DNA from: Bacteroidales bacterium
Lineage (GTDB): Bacteria > Bacteroidota > Bacteroidia > Bacteroidales > UBA932
Length of the DNA stretch: 64,000 nucleotides
Assembly (NCBI GenBank): GCA_015060405.1
Contig: SUYN01000012.1
Coordinates: 1 to 64,000 of the forward strand
Reading direction: 5' to 3'
Part shown: positions 25,636 to 35,097 of the stretch, one piece after another
Position numbering within the stretch: position 1 is the stretch's first letter
Layout of the letters: every line of letters begins with the position of its first letter
Notes under the pieces: model-generated
The model's input: only the letters and a program-made list of their open reading frames with translations
Told to the model about the DNA's origin: nothing
The model's database searches: none
Position numbers and translations under genes: made by a program

Positions 25636-27045
25636 TCAGAGTTCCTTGCGGAGACGGGCTTTCGGGATGTTCAGCTGGTCGCGGTACTTGGCTATGGTCC
25701 TTCTTGCAACCTTATAGCCCTTCAGGGTCATCTGTTCCACGAGTTCGTCGTCGGTGAGAGGCTTGTGCTTGTCCTCGTTGTCCACGCACTCCTGCAGCGC
25801 CTTCTTCAGTTCACGGGTCGAGACTTCCTCACCCTCCTGATTTTCAAGGCCTTCAGAGAAGAAATACTTAAGAGAATATATTCCGAAATGGGTTTCGATA
25901 TATTTGCTGTTCACGACTCGTGAAATGGTGGATATGTCGAAACCTGTCTCTTCTGCTATATCCTTCAGGACCATCGGCTTGAGGTGGGTCTCGTCGCCAT
26001 CGGTGAAATACTCGCGCTGATAGTCGACGATGGCCTGCATCGTGGTCATGAGGGTGTTGTGACGCTGACGGATGGCCTCGACGAACCACTTGGCCGAATC
26101 GAGTTTCTTCTTGACAAAAGCAGCGGCTTCCTTCTGAGCTCTGTCCGAAGAATGTGCAGCATCCATGAGGATGTCCGCATATTTCCTGTTCACCTTCAGC
26201 TCAGGCAAAGAAAAACGTGGCATCGTGAGATTAAGTTCGCCGTCTGTATAGGTAAGGATGAAATCGGGAACGATCTGCTGGGCCTGATCTGTGTACGAAT
26301 CATCAATCTGGCCTCCCGGAGACGGGTTGAGCTTGAGGATCTTGGCCATTGCAGCCTTGAGCTCCTCCTCAGTGATGTTCATACGGGCCATTATCTTCTG
26401 AAAATGCTTGCCGGTGAATTCGTTGAAGTAGTTTGTCAGAATCTTGGTGGCACGTTCCACTTCCGGTGTCCTCTTGCAATGCCTTATCTGAAGCAGGAGA
26501 CATTCACGCAGGTCACGGGCTCCGACTCCTGCAGGCTCGAACTCCTGGATTATCTTGAGCATCCTGAGGACTTCCTCCTCATCGGTCTCGACATTGGCAC
26601 GGAAAGATATGTCATCCACGATGCTATCCAGACTTCTGCGGAGGTAGCCGTCATCATCCAGGCTGCCTACAAGAAACGCAGCCACTGTGTACTGATGCTC
26701 GGTCAGGTTCCTGTAGCCGAGCTGTTCAAGAAGGCTCTGGGTGAAGCTTTCCTTCACTGAGAAGGTGTTGTACTGAGGGCGTTCATCCTTTGAATAATTG
26801 TCAGCCCTGAGCCTATAACTCGGAATCGGATCATCTTCCTTATACTCGGACAGAGACACTTCCCTTGGTGCCTCCCCTTCCTCAGACTCCGATGACATGT
26901 CCTCATCCAGCACAGGATTCTCCTCGATCTCCTTGCGGATGCGCTGCTCGAGCTCCATCACAGGCATCTCGATAAGCTTTATCGTCTGTATCTGCAACGG
27001 GGACAGCTTCTGCGTCTGCTTTAATTCCAGGCCTTGCTTTAACAT
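25636..27045 (-). CDS. rpoN: RNA polymerase sigma-54 factor
   Basis: RpoN directs RNA polymerase to -24/-12 promoters that need an AAA+ activator. The 469-residue protein has the Gln-rich region I (LELKQTQKLSPLQIQTIKLI) and an acidic region II. The core-binding and DNA-binding domains follow, and the RpoN box is ARRTIAKYRDQLNIPKARLR at the C-terminus. The length is typical. It follows the SPOR-protein gene by 36 bp. No sigma-54 activator gene is in this window. Confidence 0.96.
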   Translation of the reverse strand: MLKQGLELKQTQKLSPLQIQTIKLIEMPVMELEQRIRKEIEENPVLDEDMSSESEEGEAPREVSLSEYKEDDPIPSYRLRADNYSKDERPQYNTFSVKESFTQSLLEQLGYRNLTEHQYTVAAFLVGSLDDDGYLRRSLDSIVDDISFRANVETDEEEVLRMLKIIQEFEPAGVGARDLRECLLLQIRHCKRTPEVERATKILTNYFNEFTGKHFQKIMARMNITEEELKAAMAKILKLNPSPGGQIDDSYTDQAQQIVPDFILTYTDGELNLTMPRFSLPELKVNRKYADILMDAAHSSDRAQKEAAAFVKKKLDSAKWFVEAIRQRHNTLMTTMQAIVDYQREYFTDGDETHLKPMVLKDIAEETGFDISTISRVVNSKYIETHFGIYSLKYFFSEGLENQEGEEVSTRELKKALQECVDNEDKHKPLTDDELVEQMTLKGYKVARRTIAKYRDQLNIPKARLRKEL

Positions 27046-27081
27046 TACACTTATAATTAATATTACACTCTAACTGCGACG

Positions 27082-27666
27082 CTACTTACGTCTTAATATC
27101 TTCACCGTATCCACGATGACAGCATGTTCGCTGTCCACTGCCGGATACTCTATATTCTCCTTTACCACAAATGCAGCCGGGAAATTGTGCTTGATGCGGC
27201 TGAGCATCTCCATCGCCTCCGACCTGGTCCTGAAGTCACCGACAGTGACCTTGAAATATGGATTGGCGTAGACTCTGTATGCCGCAATTTCAGGATATTT
27301 CCTGCGGAAATCGTTAAGAATCTTCTCTGATTCCGCACGGGCTGTCTGTCTGTTATCGAAGAATATCCTCACCCTATATCCTTTCAGCACCCTATCCTTA
27401 TTCGAACGGATGTGCCTTCTGACTGCATCCGCCACTTCCGACGACTGGTTTATGCTGACGCCCGGAACATCATCACCCGCTGAAACAGGCATCATCATGA
27501 ATATGTCCCTGCCTGCAAGCGTCGTGTCCACAGCCTCGACAGGCCTGTAGACCAACGAGTCCACAAGTTCGTAACCTTCAGGTATTTCCGATATTTCCTG
27601 CGCCGACAGCGGGAGGGAGAACAATGCGGCTGAAAGGACCGCTATGACTGCTATTGTATTTCTCAT
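27082..27666 (-). CDS. Secreted SPOR-domain protein
   Basis: The 194-residue product has a signal peptide (MRNTIAVIAVLSAALFSLPL) and a C-terminal SPOR-type domain at about residues 110-185 (GYRVRIFFDNRQTARAESEK to ANPYFKVTVGDFRTRSEAME). SPOR domains bind denuded peptidoglycan glycan strands at division sites or during cell-wall turnover. The middle part (about residues 24-105) is unrecognised. Its start codon overlaps the stop of the upstream lipoprotein gene by 4 bp, so translation is probably coupled. Confidence 0.8.
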   Translation of the reverse strand: MRNTIAVIAVLSAALFSLPLSAQEISEIPEGYELVDSLVYRPVEAVDTTLAGRDIFMMMPVSAGDDVPGVSINQSSEVADAVRRHIRSNKDRVLKGYRVRIFFDNRQTARAESEKILNDFRRKYPEIAAYRVYANPYFKVTVGDFRTRSEAMEMLSRIKHNFPAAFVVKENIEYPAVDSEHAVIVDTVKILRRK

Positions 27667-28148
27667 CTGATAAGTTCCAAAAGTTTGTTCAAAGGTATGT
27701 CATCAAGTTCTATGGTCCTGACCTTTCCGTTCCTGACCCGGACATCCGCCTTCAGATCCACCACACATTCCTTCAGCACGGCCTTGTCCATATATTTTGC
27801 CAGTTCGAGAATACCCACTCCGTCAGCCAGTCTGGCATCGCCGCGAAGGTGGTATGTCTGCTCTGATCTTGCGTTCAATTTTATAGGATCAACGGCGATG
27901 CTACCAATAACCTTGCCAGAATGCTCGAGCACTCCGGAAATTTCTGAAAGGTACACCTCCACAGCGGGATTGTCCACCGTCACTGCGCCGGTAACAATGT
28001 ACTGCCGCAAGGTCACCGCAGACACATCCTCAAGCTTCGCATCCGTAATCCTTATTTCCTGCAACTTCTTGATATTCACACATCCCGTCATGCACAGGAG
28101 GAGAAAAAGAAGAGCAATCAGTGAAAATCTTCTCGTAATTTTTCTCAT
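27663..28148 (-). CDS. LEA14-like lipoprotein
   Basis: The 161-residue product begins MRKITRRFSLIALLFLLLCM and reaches a lipobox at MTGC. The rest is a beta-rich domain with alternating strands (ITDAKLEDVSAVTLRQYIVT, VTVDNPAVEVYLSEISGVLE), similar in style to LEA-type-2 (Why) domain lipoproteins. No catalytic residues are seen. It starts a probable operon with the SPOR protein and rpoN. A minus-strand TATCTTTG lies about 22 bp upstream. Confidence 0.65.
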   Translation of the reverse strand: MRKITRRFSLIALLFLLLCMTGCVNIKKLQEIRITDAKLEDVSAVTLRQYIVTGAVTVDNPAVEVYLSEISGVLEHSGKVIGSIAVDPIKLNARSEQTYHLRGDARLADGVGILELAKYMDKAVLKECVVDLKADVRVRNGKVRTIELDDIPLNKLLELIR

Positions 28149-28169
28149 AATACTACCATTACATCAAGG

Positions 28170-28177
28170 CAAAGATA
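28170..28177 (-). promoter_or_regulatory. Putative -7 element for the lipoprotein-SPOR-rpoN operon
   Basis: CAAAGATA reads TATCTTTG on the minus strand, within the 84-bp gap to miaB. The upstream box is not clear. Confidence 0.45.
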
Positions 28178-28198
28178 ACTATATTCGATGAAAAATCC

Positions 28199-28206
28199 TA
28201 TCTTTG
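28199..28206 (+). promoter_or_regulatory. Putative -7 element for miaB
   Basis: TATCTTTG lies 26 bp before the miaB ATG used here and inside the longer in-frame extension of that frame, which supports the downstream start. The upstream box is not clear. Confidence 0.45.
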
Positions 28207-28232
28207 TATTTTATAGGAAAAGACACAGGAAT

Positions 28233-29588
28233 ATGCGAAATATCAAACCCATCACAGACCCTTCAAGACCGAAGGTATATATCGAGACCTACGGCTGCCA
28301 GATGAATGTCAATGACAGCGAGGTGATCCTTTCGATTCTTCAGGATGCAGGTTACGCCCTTACCGAATCGATGGACGAGGCTGACGTGATCCTTGCCAAC
28401 ACATGCTCGATCAGGGACAATGCCGAACAGAGGATATGGGGAAGGATAGACCAGTTCAAGCTCCAGAAAAGAAAGAGGGACGGAGTCATCATCGGCATCG
28501 TGGGATGCATGGCCGAAAGACTCAAGGACAAGCTGCTCGAGGCAGTTGACCTCGTGGCCGGCCCGGACTCATACAGGACTCTTCCGGAGCTGCTCAAGGC
28601 CATAAGGCCTGACAATCCTCAGATCAACGTACTGCTCTCACATGAAGAGACTTATGCCGAAATATCACCTGTCAGACTTGACAGGAACGGCGTGTCTGCC
28701 TTCATATCCATCATGAGAGGCTGCAACAATGTCTGCTCGTACTGCGTCGTGCCGTACACCAGAGGAGCAGAGCGCAGCCGCGAGCCGCAGTCCATCCTCC
28801 GCGAGGCACAGGAAATATATGCCAACGGCTACAAGGAAGTGACGCTTCTGGGACAGAATGTGGATTCCTATTTCTGGAAGGACAAGGACGATCCCGGAAA
28901 GAACGTGAACTTCGCTCAGCTCCTTGAAATGGTCGCGAAGGTAAGTCCGGAACTGCGCGTGAGGTTCTCCACCTCACATCCCAAGGACATCAGCGACGAG
29001 GTGATCTACACCATGGCGATGTACGAGAACATCTGCAAGCACATCCATCTTCCGGTACAGTCCGGCAGCAGCCCGATGCTGGAAAAGATGAGAAGGAAAT
29101 ATGACCGGGAATGGTACCTTGAAAGGGTCAGGAAGATAAGGAGCGTGATTCCGGACTGCGGCATCACCACCGATGTGATCGCCGGATTCTGCGGAGAGAC
29201 GGAAGAGGACCACAGGGAGACACTCACCCTCATGGAGGAGGTGGTCTTCGACTCGGCCTTCATGTTTGCCTATTCGGAACGTCCGGGCACGCTTGCATCC
29301 AGGAAGTATCCTGACGACATCCCGTATGAGACCAAGACACGGCGCCTCAACGAAATCATCGAGCTTCAGGGAAGAATGAGCCTCAAGAGCAATGAGAAGG
29401 AGATCGGAAGAAGGCTCAAGGTGCTCGTGGAAGGACCGTCCAAGAGAAATCCGGACGAACTCTGCGGAAGAGCCGGCAACTACAAGATGTGTGTCTTTCC
29501 TTCCCGCGGTGAAAAGGCTGGCGACTATTGTGAGGTCGAGGTCACAAGCGTGACACCTGCCACCCTCCTTTGCAAGAGAATCGACTAA
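28233..29588 (+). CDS. miaB: tRNA-2-methylthio-N6-dimethylallyladenosine synthase
   Basis: MiaB is a radical-SAM enzyme that adds a methylthio group to i6A37 in tRNAs reading UNN codons. The 451-residue protein has the N-terminal UPF0004 domain with its cluster cysteines ([11 protein letters not shown] and later NTCS and GCMAE). The radical-SAM CxxxCxxC is in [20 protein letters not shown], and a TRAM domain closes the protein. The start MRNIKPITD was chosen because a promoter element overlaps the longer reading. glpK follows after 13 bp. Confidence 0.95.
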   Translation: MRNIKPITDPSRPKVYIETYGCQMNVNDSEVILSILQDAGYALTESMDEADVILANTCSIRDNAEQRIWGRIDQFKLQKRKRDGVIIGIVGCMAERLKDKLLEAVDLVAGPDSYRTLPELLKAIRPDNPQINVLLSHEETYAEISPVRLDRNGVSAFISIMRGCNNVCSYCVVPYTRGAERSREPQSILREAQEIYANGYKEVTLLGQNVDSYFWKDKDDPGKNVNFAQLLEMVAKVSPELRVRFSTSHPKDISDEVIYTMAMYENICKHIHLPVQSGSSPMLEKMRRKYDREWYLERVRKIRSVIPDCGITTDVIAGFCGETEEDHRETLTLMEEVVFDSAFMFAYSERPGTLASRKYPDDIPYETKTRRLNEIIELQGRMSLKSNEKEIGRRLKVLVEGPSKRNPDELCGRAGNYKMCVFPSRGEKAGDYCEVEVTSVTPATLLCKRID

Positions 29589-29601
29589 CAACCACATAAT
29601 T

Positions 29602-31089
29602 ATGGAGAAGTACATTCTTGCCCTGGACCAGGGCACAAGCAGCTCAAGGGCCATCGTCTTTGACCAGCAGGGCCGCACAAAGGCTGTCTCACAGAAAGAG
29701 TTCACCCAGATCTTCCCGAAACCGGGCTGGGTCGAGCACAATCCGATGGAGATATGGTCATCCCAGGCATCAGTGATTGCCGAGGCGATAACCTCCATCG
29801 ACATCAACGGACTGAACATTGCCGCGATAGGCATCACCAACCAGCGCGAGACCACCATCGTGTGGGATGCTGAAACCGGAGAGCCCGTCTACAACGCCAT
29901 CGTATGGCAGGACAGGAGGACATCCGAGTACTGCGACAGCCTCAAGAGAGACGGACGCACCGACCTCATCCGCAGCAAGACAGGTCTGATCATCGACGCA
30001 TATTTCAGTGCCACTAAGATCCGCTGGATCCTTGAAAACGTGCCAGGAGCAAGACAGAAGGCAGAAGAAGGCCGTCTCCGTTTCGGCACCGTGGACACAT
30101 GGCTGATCTGGATGCTCACCCGTGGTGAAGTCCATGTCACAGACGTCAGCAACGCATCCAGGACAATGCTCTTCAACATCCACACCCTCGAATGGGACAA
30201 GGAGCTCCTCGAACTGATGGACATACCGGCCTCGATGATGCCGCAGGTGAAGTCATCGAGCGAGGTGTACGGCTACACAAAGACCACCCTCTTTGCCCAC
30301 GAGGTGCCTATCGCCGGCATAGCCGGAGACCAGCAGGCGGCGCTCTTCGGACAGATGTGCACAGAGCCGGGAGCAGTGAAGAACACCTACGGCACAGGCT
30401 GTTTCCTTCTGATGAACAGCGGAGAAAGACCTATCATGTCAAAGAACAACCTCCTCACTACCATAGCCTGGAAGATCGGAGACAAGGTGAACTACGCGCT
30501 CGAGGGAAGTATCTTCGTCGCGGGTTCGGTGGTACAGTGGCTCCGCGACGGCCTCGGCATCATCAAATCATCGTCTGAAGTCGAGGCCCTGGCCGAAAGC
30601 GTGCCGGACAACGGAGGCGTGTACTTCGTGCCTGCACTCACAGGACTCGGTGCCCCTCACTGGGACCAGTACGCACAGGGCAGCATCTACGGACTCAGCC
30701 GCGGCTCTACAGCAGCGCACATCGCACGTGCAGCCCTTGAGGGAATAGCCTTCCAGACAATGGACATCGTGAACGCAATGCAGAAGGATGCCGGAGTCAC
30801 CCTGAAGGAGCTCAAGGTGGACGGAGGCGCATCGCGCAACAATCTTCTCATGCAGTTCCAGGCGGACATTCTCGGCACATCGGTCATCAGACCGACGGTG
30901 ACCGAGACGACAGCCCTCGGAGCAGCTTACCTGGCAGGGCTCGCAGTGGGCTACTGGGAAAGCATCGACCACATCAAGAAGCAGTGGGGCGTGGAGACAG
31001 AATTCAAGCCTGCAGCTTCTCCGGAGGCGGTTTCCGCTCTCAAGGACGGATGGAATGACGCGATAAGAAGGACATTAACAGGCAAATAA
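29602..31089 (+). CDS. glpK: Glycerol kinase
   Basis: The enzyme phosphorylates glycerol to glycerol 3-phosphate. The 495-residue FGGY-family protein has the N-terminal phosphate loop ([20 protein letters not shown]) and substrate-binding WQDRRT. The second phosphate loop [14 protein letters not shown] and the C-terminal ADP-binding [11 protein letters not shown] are also present. The length is standard. It lies 11 bp before the glycerol facilitator gene, so uptake and trapping of glycerol are co-expressed. No glycerol-3-phosphate dehydrogenase gene is adjacent. Confidence 0.97.
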   Translation: MEKYILALDQGTSSSRAIVFDQQGRTKAVSQKEFTQIFPKPGWVEHNPMEIWSSQASVIAEAITSIDINGLNIAAIGITNQRETTIVWDAETGEPVYNAIVWQDRRTSEYCDSLKRDGRTDLIRSKTGLIIDAYFSATKIRWILENVPGARQKAEEGRLRFGTVDTWLIWMLTRGEVHVTDVSNASRTMLFNIHTLEWDKELLELMDIPASMMPQVKSSSEVYGYTKTTLFAHEVPIAGIAGDQQAALFGQMCTEPGAVKNTYGTGCFLLMNSGERPIMSKNNLLTTIAWKIGDKVNYALEGSIFVAGSVVQWLRDGLGIIKSSSEVEALAESVPDNGGVYFVPALTGLGAPHWDQYAQGSIYGLSRGSTAAHIARAALEGIAFQTMDIVNAMQKDAGVTLKELKVDGGASRNNLLMQFQADILGTSVIRPTVTETTALGAAYLAGLAVGYWESIDHIKKQWGVETEFKPAASPEAVSALKDGWNDAIRRTLTGK

Positions 31090-31100
31090 CCAACCACATC

Positions 31101-31853
31101 ATGTTTGAAAAATATCTATTCGAGTTCATCGGCACAATGGTGCTGATCCTCCTCGGCGACGGAGTGTGCGCCGCTACAAGTCTTGACAAGAGCAAAGCCA
31201 AGGGAGCCGGCTGGATCGTGATAACAATGGGATGGGGCTTCGCCGTCATGGTGGGAGTATTCATCTCAGGCTCGGTCTCAGGAGCTCACCTCAACCCTGC
31301 AGTCAGCCTCGGCTGTGCCATAGCCGGCACTATGGACTGGGCTGCCGTTCCCGGATATGTGATAGCACAGATGCTCGGAGGTTTCGCAGGAGCTGCCCTT
31401 GTGTGGCTTTTCTACAAAGACCATTATGATGCCACTGAAGACCCTGACACAAAGCTCGGTACATTCTGCACCATGCCTGCAATAGAAGGCCATAAGATGC
31501 GTAATTTCTTCTGCGAGGCACTTGCAAGCTGGCTTCTTGTGTTCGTAATCCTTGTGTTCGGAGTGGATGCCAATGTGGCTCATCTCGACGCTGAGGGACA
31601 GCATCTCCACATCGGTATGGGAGAGCTCGGCGCCCTTCCTGTGACATTCCTCATCATGTCTATCGGTATGTCACTCGGCGGAGCTACAGGATATGCAATC
31701 AACCCTGCACGTGACCTTGCTCCACGTATCGCTCACGCTGTTCTCCCTATCAAGGGAAAACGCGACAGCGGATGGGGCTACAGCTGGGTACCGGCTATCG
31801 GACCTATGGTCGGAGCCGTCCTCGCTGCGCTTACATATCTGATCATATATTAA
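31101..31853 (+). CDS. glpF: Glycerol facilitator (aquaglyceroporin)
   Basis: The 250-residue MIP-family channel lets glycerol diffuse through the inner membrane. Six hydrophobic segments are visible, with the two pore motifs NPA in SGAHLNPAVSLG and in GYAINPARDLAPR. The Asp after the second NPAR is typical of glycerol rather than water channels. It follows glpK directly. Its last codons overlap the last codons of the M23 peptidase gene on the other strand by 4 bp. Confidence 0.95.
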   Translation: MFEKYLFEFIGTMVLILLGDGVCAATSLDKSKAKGAGWIVITMGWGFAVMVGVFISGSVSGAHLNPAVSLGCAIAGTMDWAAVPGYVIAQMLGGFAGAALVWLFYKDHYDATEDPDTKLGTFCTMPAIEGHKMRNFFCEALASWLLVFVILVFGVDANVAHLDAEGQHLHIGMGELGALPVTFLIMSIGMSLGGATGYAINPARDLAPRIAHAVLPIKGKRDSGWGYSWVPAIGPMVGAVLAALTYLIIY

Positions 31854-33109
31854 AGACTTTCGAGAATCACCGGAAGAATCCTGTAGGCCTGGATCGAATC
31901 GATCCGGGCCTTATATTTTGCATGCGTCTGCGCGAAGGCCTCCCTGTTGGACTCCTTTATCGGCTCAGCCGGAGGAGACTCCATCTTGAGAGGATTTATC
32001 GGAGTTCCGTTCTTCCACACCCTGAAGTCAAGATGCGGACCGGTGGAGCGGCCGGTCGAGCCGACATAGCCTATGACATCGCCCTGACGGACGCGCTGTC
32101 CCGCCTTGAGGCCTTTGGCATATCTCGAAAGATGGAGATAGGCTGTCGAATAGACCGAATTATGTCTGATCCTCACGGTGTTGCCTCCGGCTCCTTCATA
32201 TTTGACGCTTGTCACGACTCCGTCTCCGATGGTCATCACTGGAGTTCCAGCAGGTGCCGCATAGTCCACTCCGGTGTGCGGCTGCACCTTTCTTGTGACC
32301 GGATGCCTTCTGGCGTATGAGAAGCCTGAGCTGATGCGTGAGTAGTTGAGAGGCGCCTTGAGGAAGGCCTTTCTCATGCTCTCGCCCTTGTCGTTCCACC
32401 ACATGTTCCCACCATCCTTCTGGTCGAACATCACCATAGGGAAATCGTCACCCGCGTGACTGAACACCGCATAACGCACCGTGTCAACAGCTATCACTTC
32501 CCCGTCGCACATCCTTTCCTCATATAGCACCCTGAAACGGTCGCCTTTCTGCAGCGCAAAGAAGTCCACCGTCCAGGCATATATGTCCGAAAGATTCACA
32601 ATCAGGAGGGGCGAGACGCCGGCTGCCCTCATATCCACCCAGAGGGAGTTCTGTATCGTCACATCGGCATAGCGTTTCTCCACCGTGACAGGCTTGTCAT
32701 ATATCCACGCACCATATGGTGACGTACAGTCGAAGACTATGCTGCTGGCCTTGTCGCGGTCGTACACCAGGTACTTCAGGACAGAGTCTTCATAATAGGC
32801 ACGATAGGATTTTCCTACACGGAGGGTCTTCACATCAAACACATCCTTAGATGACTCCGTCAGATTGTAGGCTTCCTGCTGGGTCATTCCCAGTCCCGAC
32901 AGAAGGGTGGAGAAGAACTGGCCGTTCTTCACGACTCCTTCGCGGACATCGAGGGAATCCGGGCAGAAGCCCATTGCTGGAGACGCAGAGGCCTCTGTTT
33001 CAGGGGTCTGCGCAAGGGATTTATCTGGATCCGTACTGCTCTTTCTGCCGCATGAGAGGCCTGTAAGAAGCACCATGGCGGCTATGAGGATATGGGTTAT
33101 CTTCTTCAT
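31850..33109 (-). CDS. M23-family peptidase, lipoprotein
   Basis: The 419-residue protein starts with a lipoprotein signal and lipobox GLSC near residue 20. A LysM/OapA-like middle region carries SLWVDMRAAGVSPLLIVNLS. The C-terminal M23 domain has HTGVDYAAPAGTPV and GPHLDFRVWKNG. M23 enzymes cut peptide cross-links of peptidoglycan. The usual HxH pair reads HLD here, so the third zinc ligand would be Asp if the domain is active. It may be an active variant or a regulator of other hydrolases. It is divergent from the dcw cluster. Confidence 0.85.
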   Translation of the reverse strand: MKKITHILIAAMVLLTGLSCGRKSSTDPDKSLAQTPETEASASPAMGFCPDSLDVREGVVKNGQFFSTLLSGLGMTQQEAYNLTESSKDVFDVKTLRVGKSYRAYYEDSVLKYLVYDRDKASSIVFDCTSPYGAWIYDKPVTVEKRYADVTIQNSLWVDMRAAGVSPLLIVNLSDIYAWTVDFFALQKGDRFRVLYEERMCDGEVIAVDTVRYAVFSHAGDDFPMVMFDQKDGGNMWWNDKGESMRKAFLKAPLNYSRISSGFSYARRHPVTRKVQPHTGVDYAAPAGTPVMTIGDGVVTSVKYEGAGGNTVRIRHNSVYSTAYLHLSRYAKGLKAGQRVRQGDVIGYVGSTGRSTGPHLDFRVWKNGTPINPLKMESPPAEPIKESNREAFAQTHAKYKARIDSIQAYRILPVILESL

Positions 33110-33181
33110 TCCGGTCTTTTTAGTCGCGCAAATTTACGAATAATCTGATACGGAGCAATAGGATGGAGATGTCTCGACTAC

Positions 33182-33246
33182 GCGCGACATGACAGCAAGG
33201 GGAGGCGCGACATGGCAGGAAGGGACAGCCGGCATGGCGGGAAGGG
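33182..33246. repeat. Three degenerate 21-22 bp tandem repeats upstream of mraZ
   Basis: Units GCGCGACATGACAGCAAGGG (plus GA), GCGCGACATGGCAGGAAGGG (plus A) and a third ending GGCATGGCGGGAAGGGG follow each other in the gap between the M23 gene and mraZ. They lie more than 95 bp from the mraZ promoter. No function is evident. Confidence 0.5.
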
Positions 33247-33296
33247 GTGATTAAAAACGGGCGCTGAGAGGGCTCTGGCGGGGGTATTGAAATTGT

Positions 33297-33324
33297 TGTG
33301 GAAAAAAATGGGAAAATGTGGAAA
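33297..33324 (+). promoter_or_regulatory. Putative MraZ operator repeats
   Basis: Three G-rich cores, GTGGAA (33298), TGGGAA (33309) and GTGGAA (33318), recur about every 10 bp in an A-rich stretch just before the dcw promoter. MraZ proteins studied elsewhere bind tandem TGGGN or GTGG repeats with a 10-bp period upstream of their own gene. Autoregulation of the cluster is inferred. Confidence 0.5.
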
Positions 33325-33342
33325 AAATTGTAAAATAATTTC

Positions 33343-33350
33343 TAATTTTG
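33343..33350 (+). promoter_or_regulatory. Putative -7 element for the dcw cluster
   Basis: TAATTTTG matches TAnnTTTG and lies 25 bp before the mraZ ATG. The upstream box falls within the candidate MraZ repeats and is not a clear TTTG. Confidence 0.45.
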
Positions 33351-33375
33351 CACCTCGGTAATAAAGGCTTGAACG

Positions 33376-33828
33376 ATGAGCGGATTTTTCGGCAAATACA
33401 CAGCAAAACTCGATGACAAGGGAAGACTTGTGATTCCTTCTGCCATCAAGAATGCCGTGCCTGCCGACCAGATGGAATTCGTCATCAGGAAGGACCTTTA
33501 TTCGAACTGCCTCGAGATGTACACCCGTCAGGAATGGGCCGTCATGTCACAGGCTGTCAGATCCAAGCTTGATCTGGCCTTCGACGAAGACCACATGAAG
33601 TACTGGAGGACATACATGAGCGACACCGTGACAGTGGTCCCGGATGCGAAGCTCGGAAGAATCACCATCCCGAGAGAACTCCTCGACAAGGCAGGCATCG
33701 CCAAGGAAGTCGTATTCCAGGGCGTTGACTTCAAGGTCGAGATCTGGGCAAAAGAAGAGCTGGAAGGCGGATGCTTCTCACCTGAGGAATTCCGCAATAT
33801 GGGTAAGAAGTTAGCTGGACGTATTTAA
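33376..33828 (+). CDS. mraZ: Transcriptional regulator MraZ
   Basis: MraZ is an AbrB-fold DNA-binding protein that controls the division and cell-wall cluster. The 150-residue product has the two SpoVT-AbrB half-domains, marked by LDDKGRLVIPSAIKN and DAKLGRITIPRELLDK. It is the first gene of the cluster, and three regularly spaced G-rich repeats lie upstream. rsmH follows after 19 bp. The length and order match other Bacteroidota. Confidence 0.96.
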   Translation: MSGFFGKYTAKLDDKGRLVIPSAIKNAVPADQMEFVIRKDLYSNCLEMYTRQEWAVMSQAVRSKLDLAFDEDHMKYWRTYMSDTVTVVPDAKLGRITIPRELLDKAGIAKEVVFQGVDFKVEIWAKEELEGGCFSPEEFRNMGKKLAGRI

Positions 33829-33847
33829 CCTGAAGGAGGCCCAAGAT

Positions 33848-34753
33848 ATGTCCGAGTACCACATTCCAGTTTTGCTCGACGAAAGCGTTTCTGCTTTAAT
33901 CAGCTCAACATCAGGAACATACGCAGATGCCACATTTGGCGGAGGAGGTCACTCACGTGAGATCCTCAGCAGGCTGTCGGACAACGGCAGGCTCATCGCA
34001 TTCGACCGCGACAGCGATGCGATCGCCAACCGTCCCGACGACAGCCGCCTGACCCTTATCCGCAGCGACTTCAGATGGATACACAACCACATCCTCCATC
34101 AGGGCCACAAGGAAGGAATAGACGGAATCCTCGCAGACCTGGGCGTCTCATCCCACCAGTTCGACACGGCGGAAAGAGGCTTTTCCTTCAGATATGAAGC
34201 CCCGCTGGACATGAGGATGAACCAGGAAGCGGAATTCAACGCAGCCGACGTCGTGAACACTTACGGTCAGGAGGACCTGGAGAGGATCCTGAGGCTCTAC
34301 GGAGAGGTGGACAACAGCAGAAGGATAGCCCAGATGATCTGCAAGGCCAGGGAAACCGCAAGGATCGAGACAACGGGAGACCTTGGAAAGGCGATAGAAT
34401 GCGCCCTCCCGAAGTTTGCGGAGCACAAGTTCCTGGCAAAGGTCTATCAGGCATTGAGGATCGAGGTCAACCAGGAGATGAAGTCTCTCGAGAAGTTCCT
34501 CACAGGGGCGGCCAGATCGCTGAAGCAGGGAGGAAGACTGGTGGTGATAACCTACCACTCGCTTGAGGACAGGATGGTCAAGAACTTCATCAAGGCAGGA
34601 AACATAGAGGGAGAAGTACAGAAGGATTTCTACGGCAACTCTTCAGCGCCTCTGAAGGCAGTGAACAGGAAGCCGATCCTTCCACAGGAGAATGAGATTG
34701 CAGGAAACACAAGGGCGCGCAGCGCAAAACTTAGAATAGCGGAGAAATTGTAA
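33848..34753 (+). CDS. rsmH: 16S rRNA m4C1402 methyltransferase
   Basis: RsmH (MraW) uses S-adenosylmethionine to methylate N4 of C1402 in 16S rRNA. The 301-residue protein starts MSEYHIPVLLDESVSALISS and has the SAM-binding ADATFGGGGHSREILSRL. GILADLGVSSHQFDTAERGF and the C-terminal VVITYHSLEDRMVKNF are also present. The stop codon overlaps the ftsL start by one base (TAATG). Confidence 0.97.
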   Translation: MSEYHIPVLLDESVSALISSTSGTYADATFGGGGHSREILSRLSDNGRLIAFDRDSDAIANRPDDSRLTLIRSDFRWIHNHILHQGHKEGIDGILADLGVSSHQFDTAERGFSFRYEAPLDMRMNQEAEFNAADVVNTYGQEDLERILRLYGEVDNSRRIAQMICKARETARIETTGDLGKAIECALPKFAEHKFLAKVYQALRIEVNQEMKSLEKFLTGAARSLKQGGRLVVITYHSLEDRMVKNFIKAGNIEGEVQKDFYGNSSAPLKAVNRKPILPQENEIAGNTRARSAKLRIAEKL

Positions 34754-35097
34754 TGGGAAAGCTTAAAGACACAGGATCAGTGGCAAAGAACATCGCCAAG
34801 TCAATCATCAGCGGTGACATTCTTGTCAGGATGAAGCTCCACAAGGGCTTCCCATACATATTATATCTGTTTGTGATAGGATGGCTGAGCATCTGGATCT
34901 CCTACAAGGCCGAACAGACGATGGCCCAGGTGGAAAGAAACAAGCGTGAACTTGAGACACTTAAGATATATCACGCCCAGAAGACCTGCGAATATGTAAG
35001 TCTCGACCGCATCAGCACAGTGGAGGAGATGCTCGAGCAGAAACAGTCAGAAGTGACCACACCACAGAAACCGGCAGACATAATAATAAAGAAATGA
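34753..35097 (+). CDS. ftsL: FtsL-like cell division protein
   Basis: The 114-residue bitopic protein has a cytoplasmic N-terminus, one membrane segment (YILYLFVIGWLSIWISY at about residues 36-52) and a periplasmic coiled coil (QTMAQVERNKRELETLKIYH). FtsL works with FtsB and FtsQ to activate septal peptidoglycan synthesis. Sequence identity in this family is low, so the call rests on topology and position between rsmH and ftsI. It overlaps both neighbours (1 bp and 4 bp), suggesting tight translational coupling. Confidence 0.85.
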   Translation: MGKLKDTGSVAKNIAKSIISGDILVRMKLHKGFPYILYLFVIGWLSIWISYKAEQTMAQVERNKRELETLKIYHAQKTCEYVSLDRISTVEEMLEQKQSEVTTPQKPADIIIKK

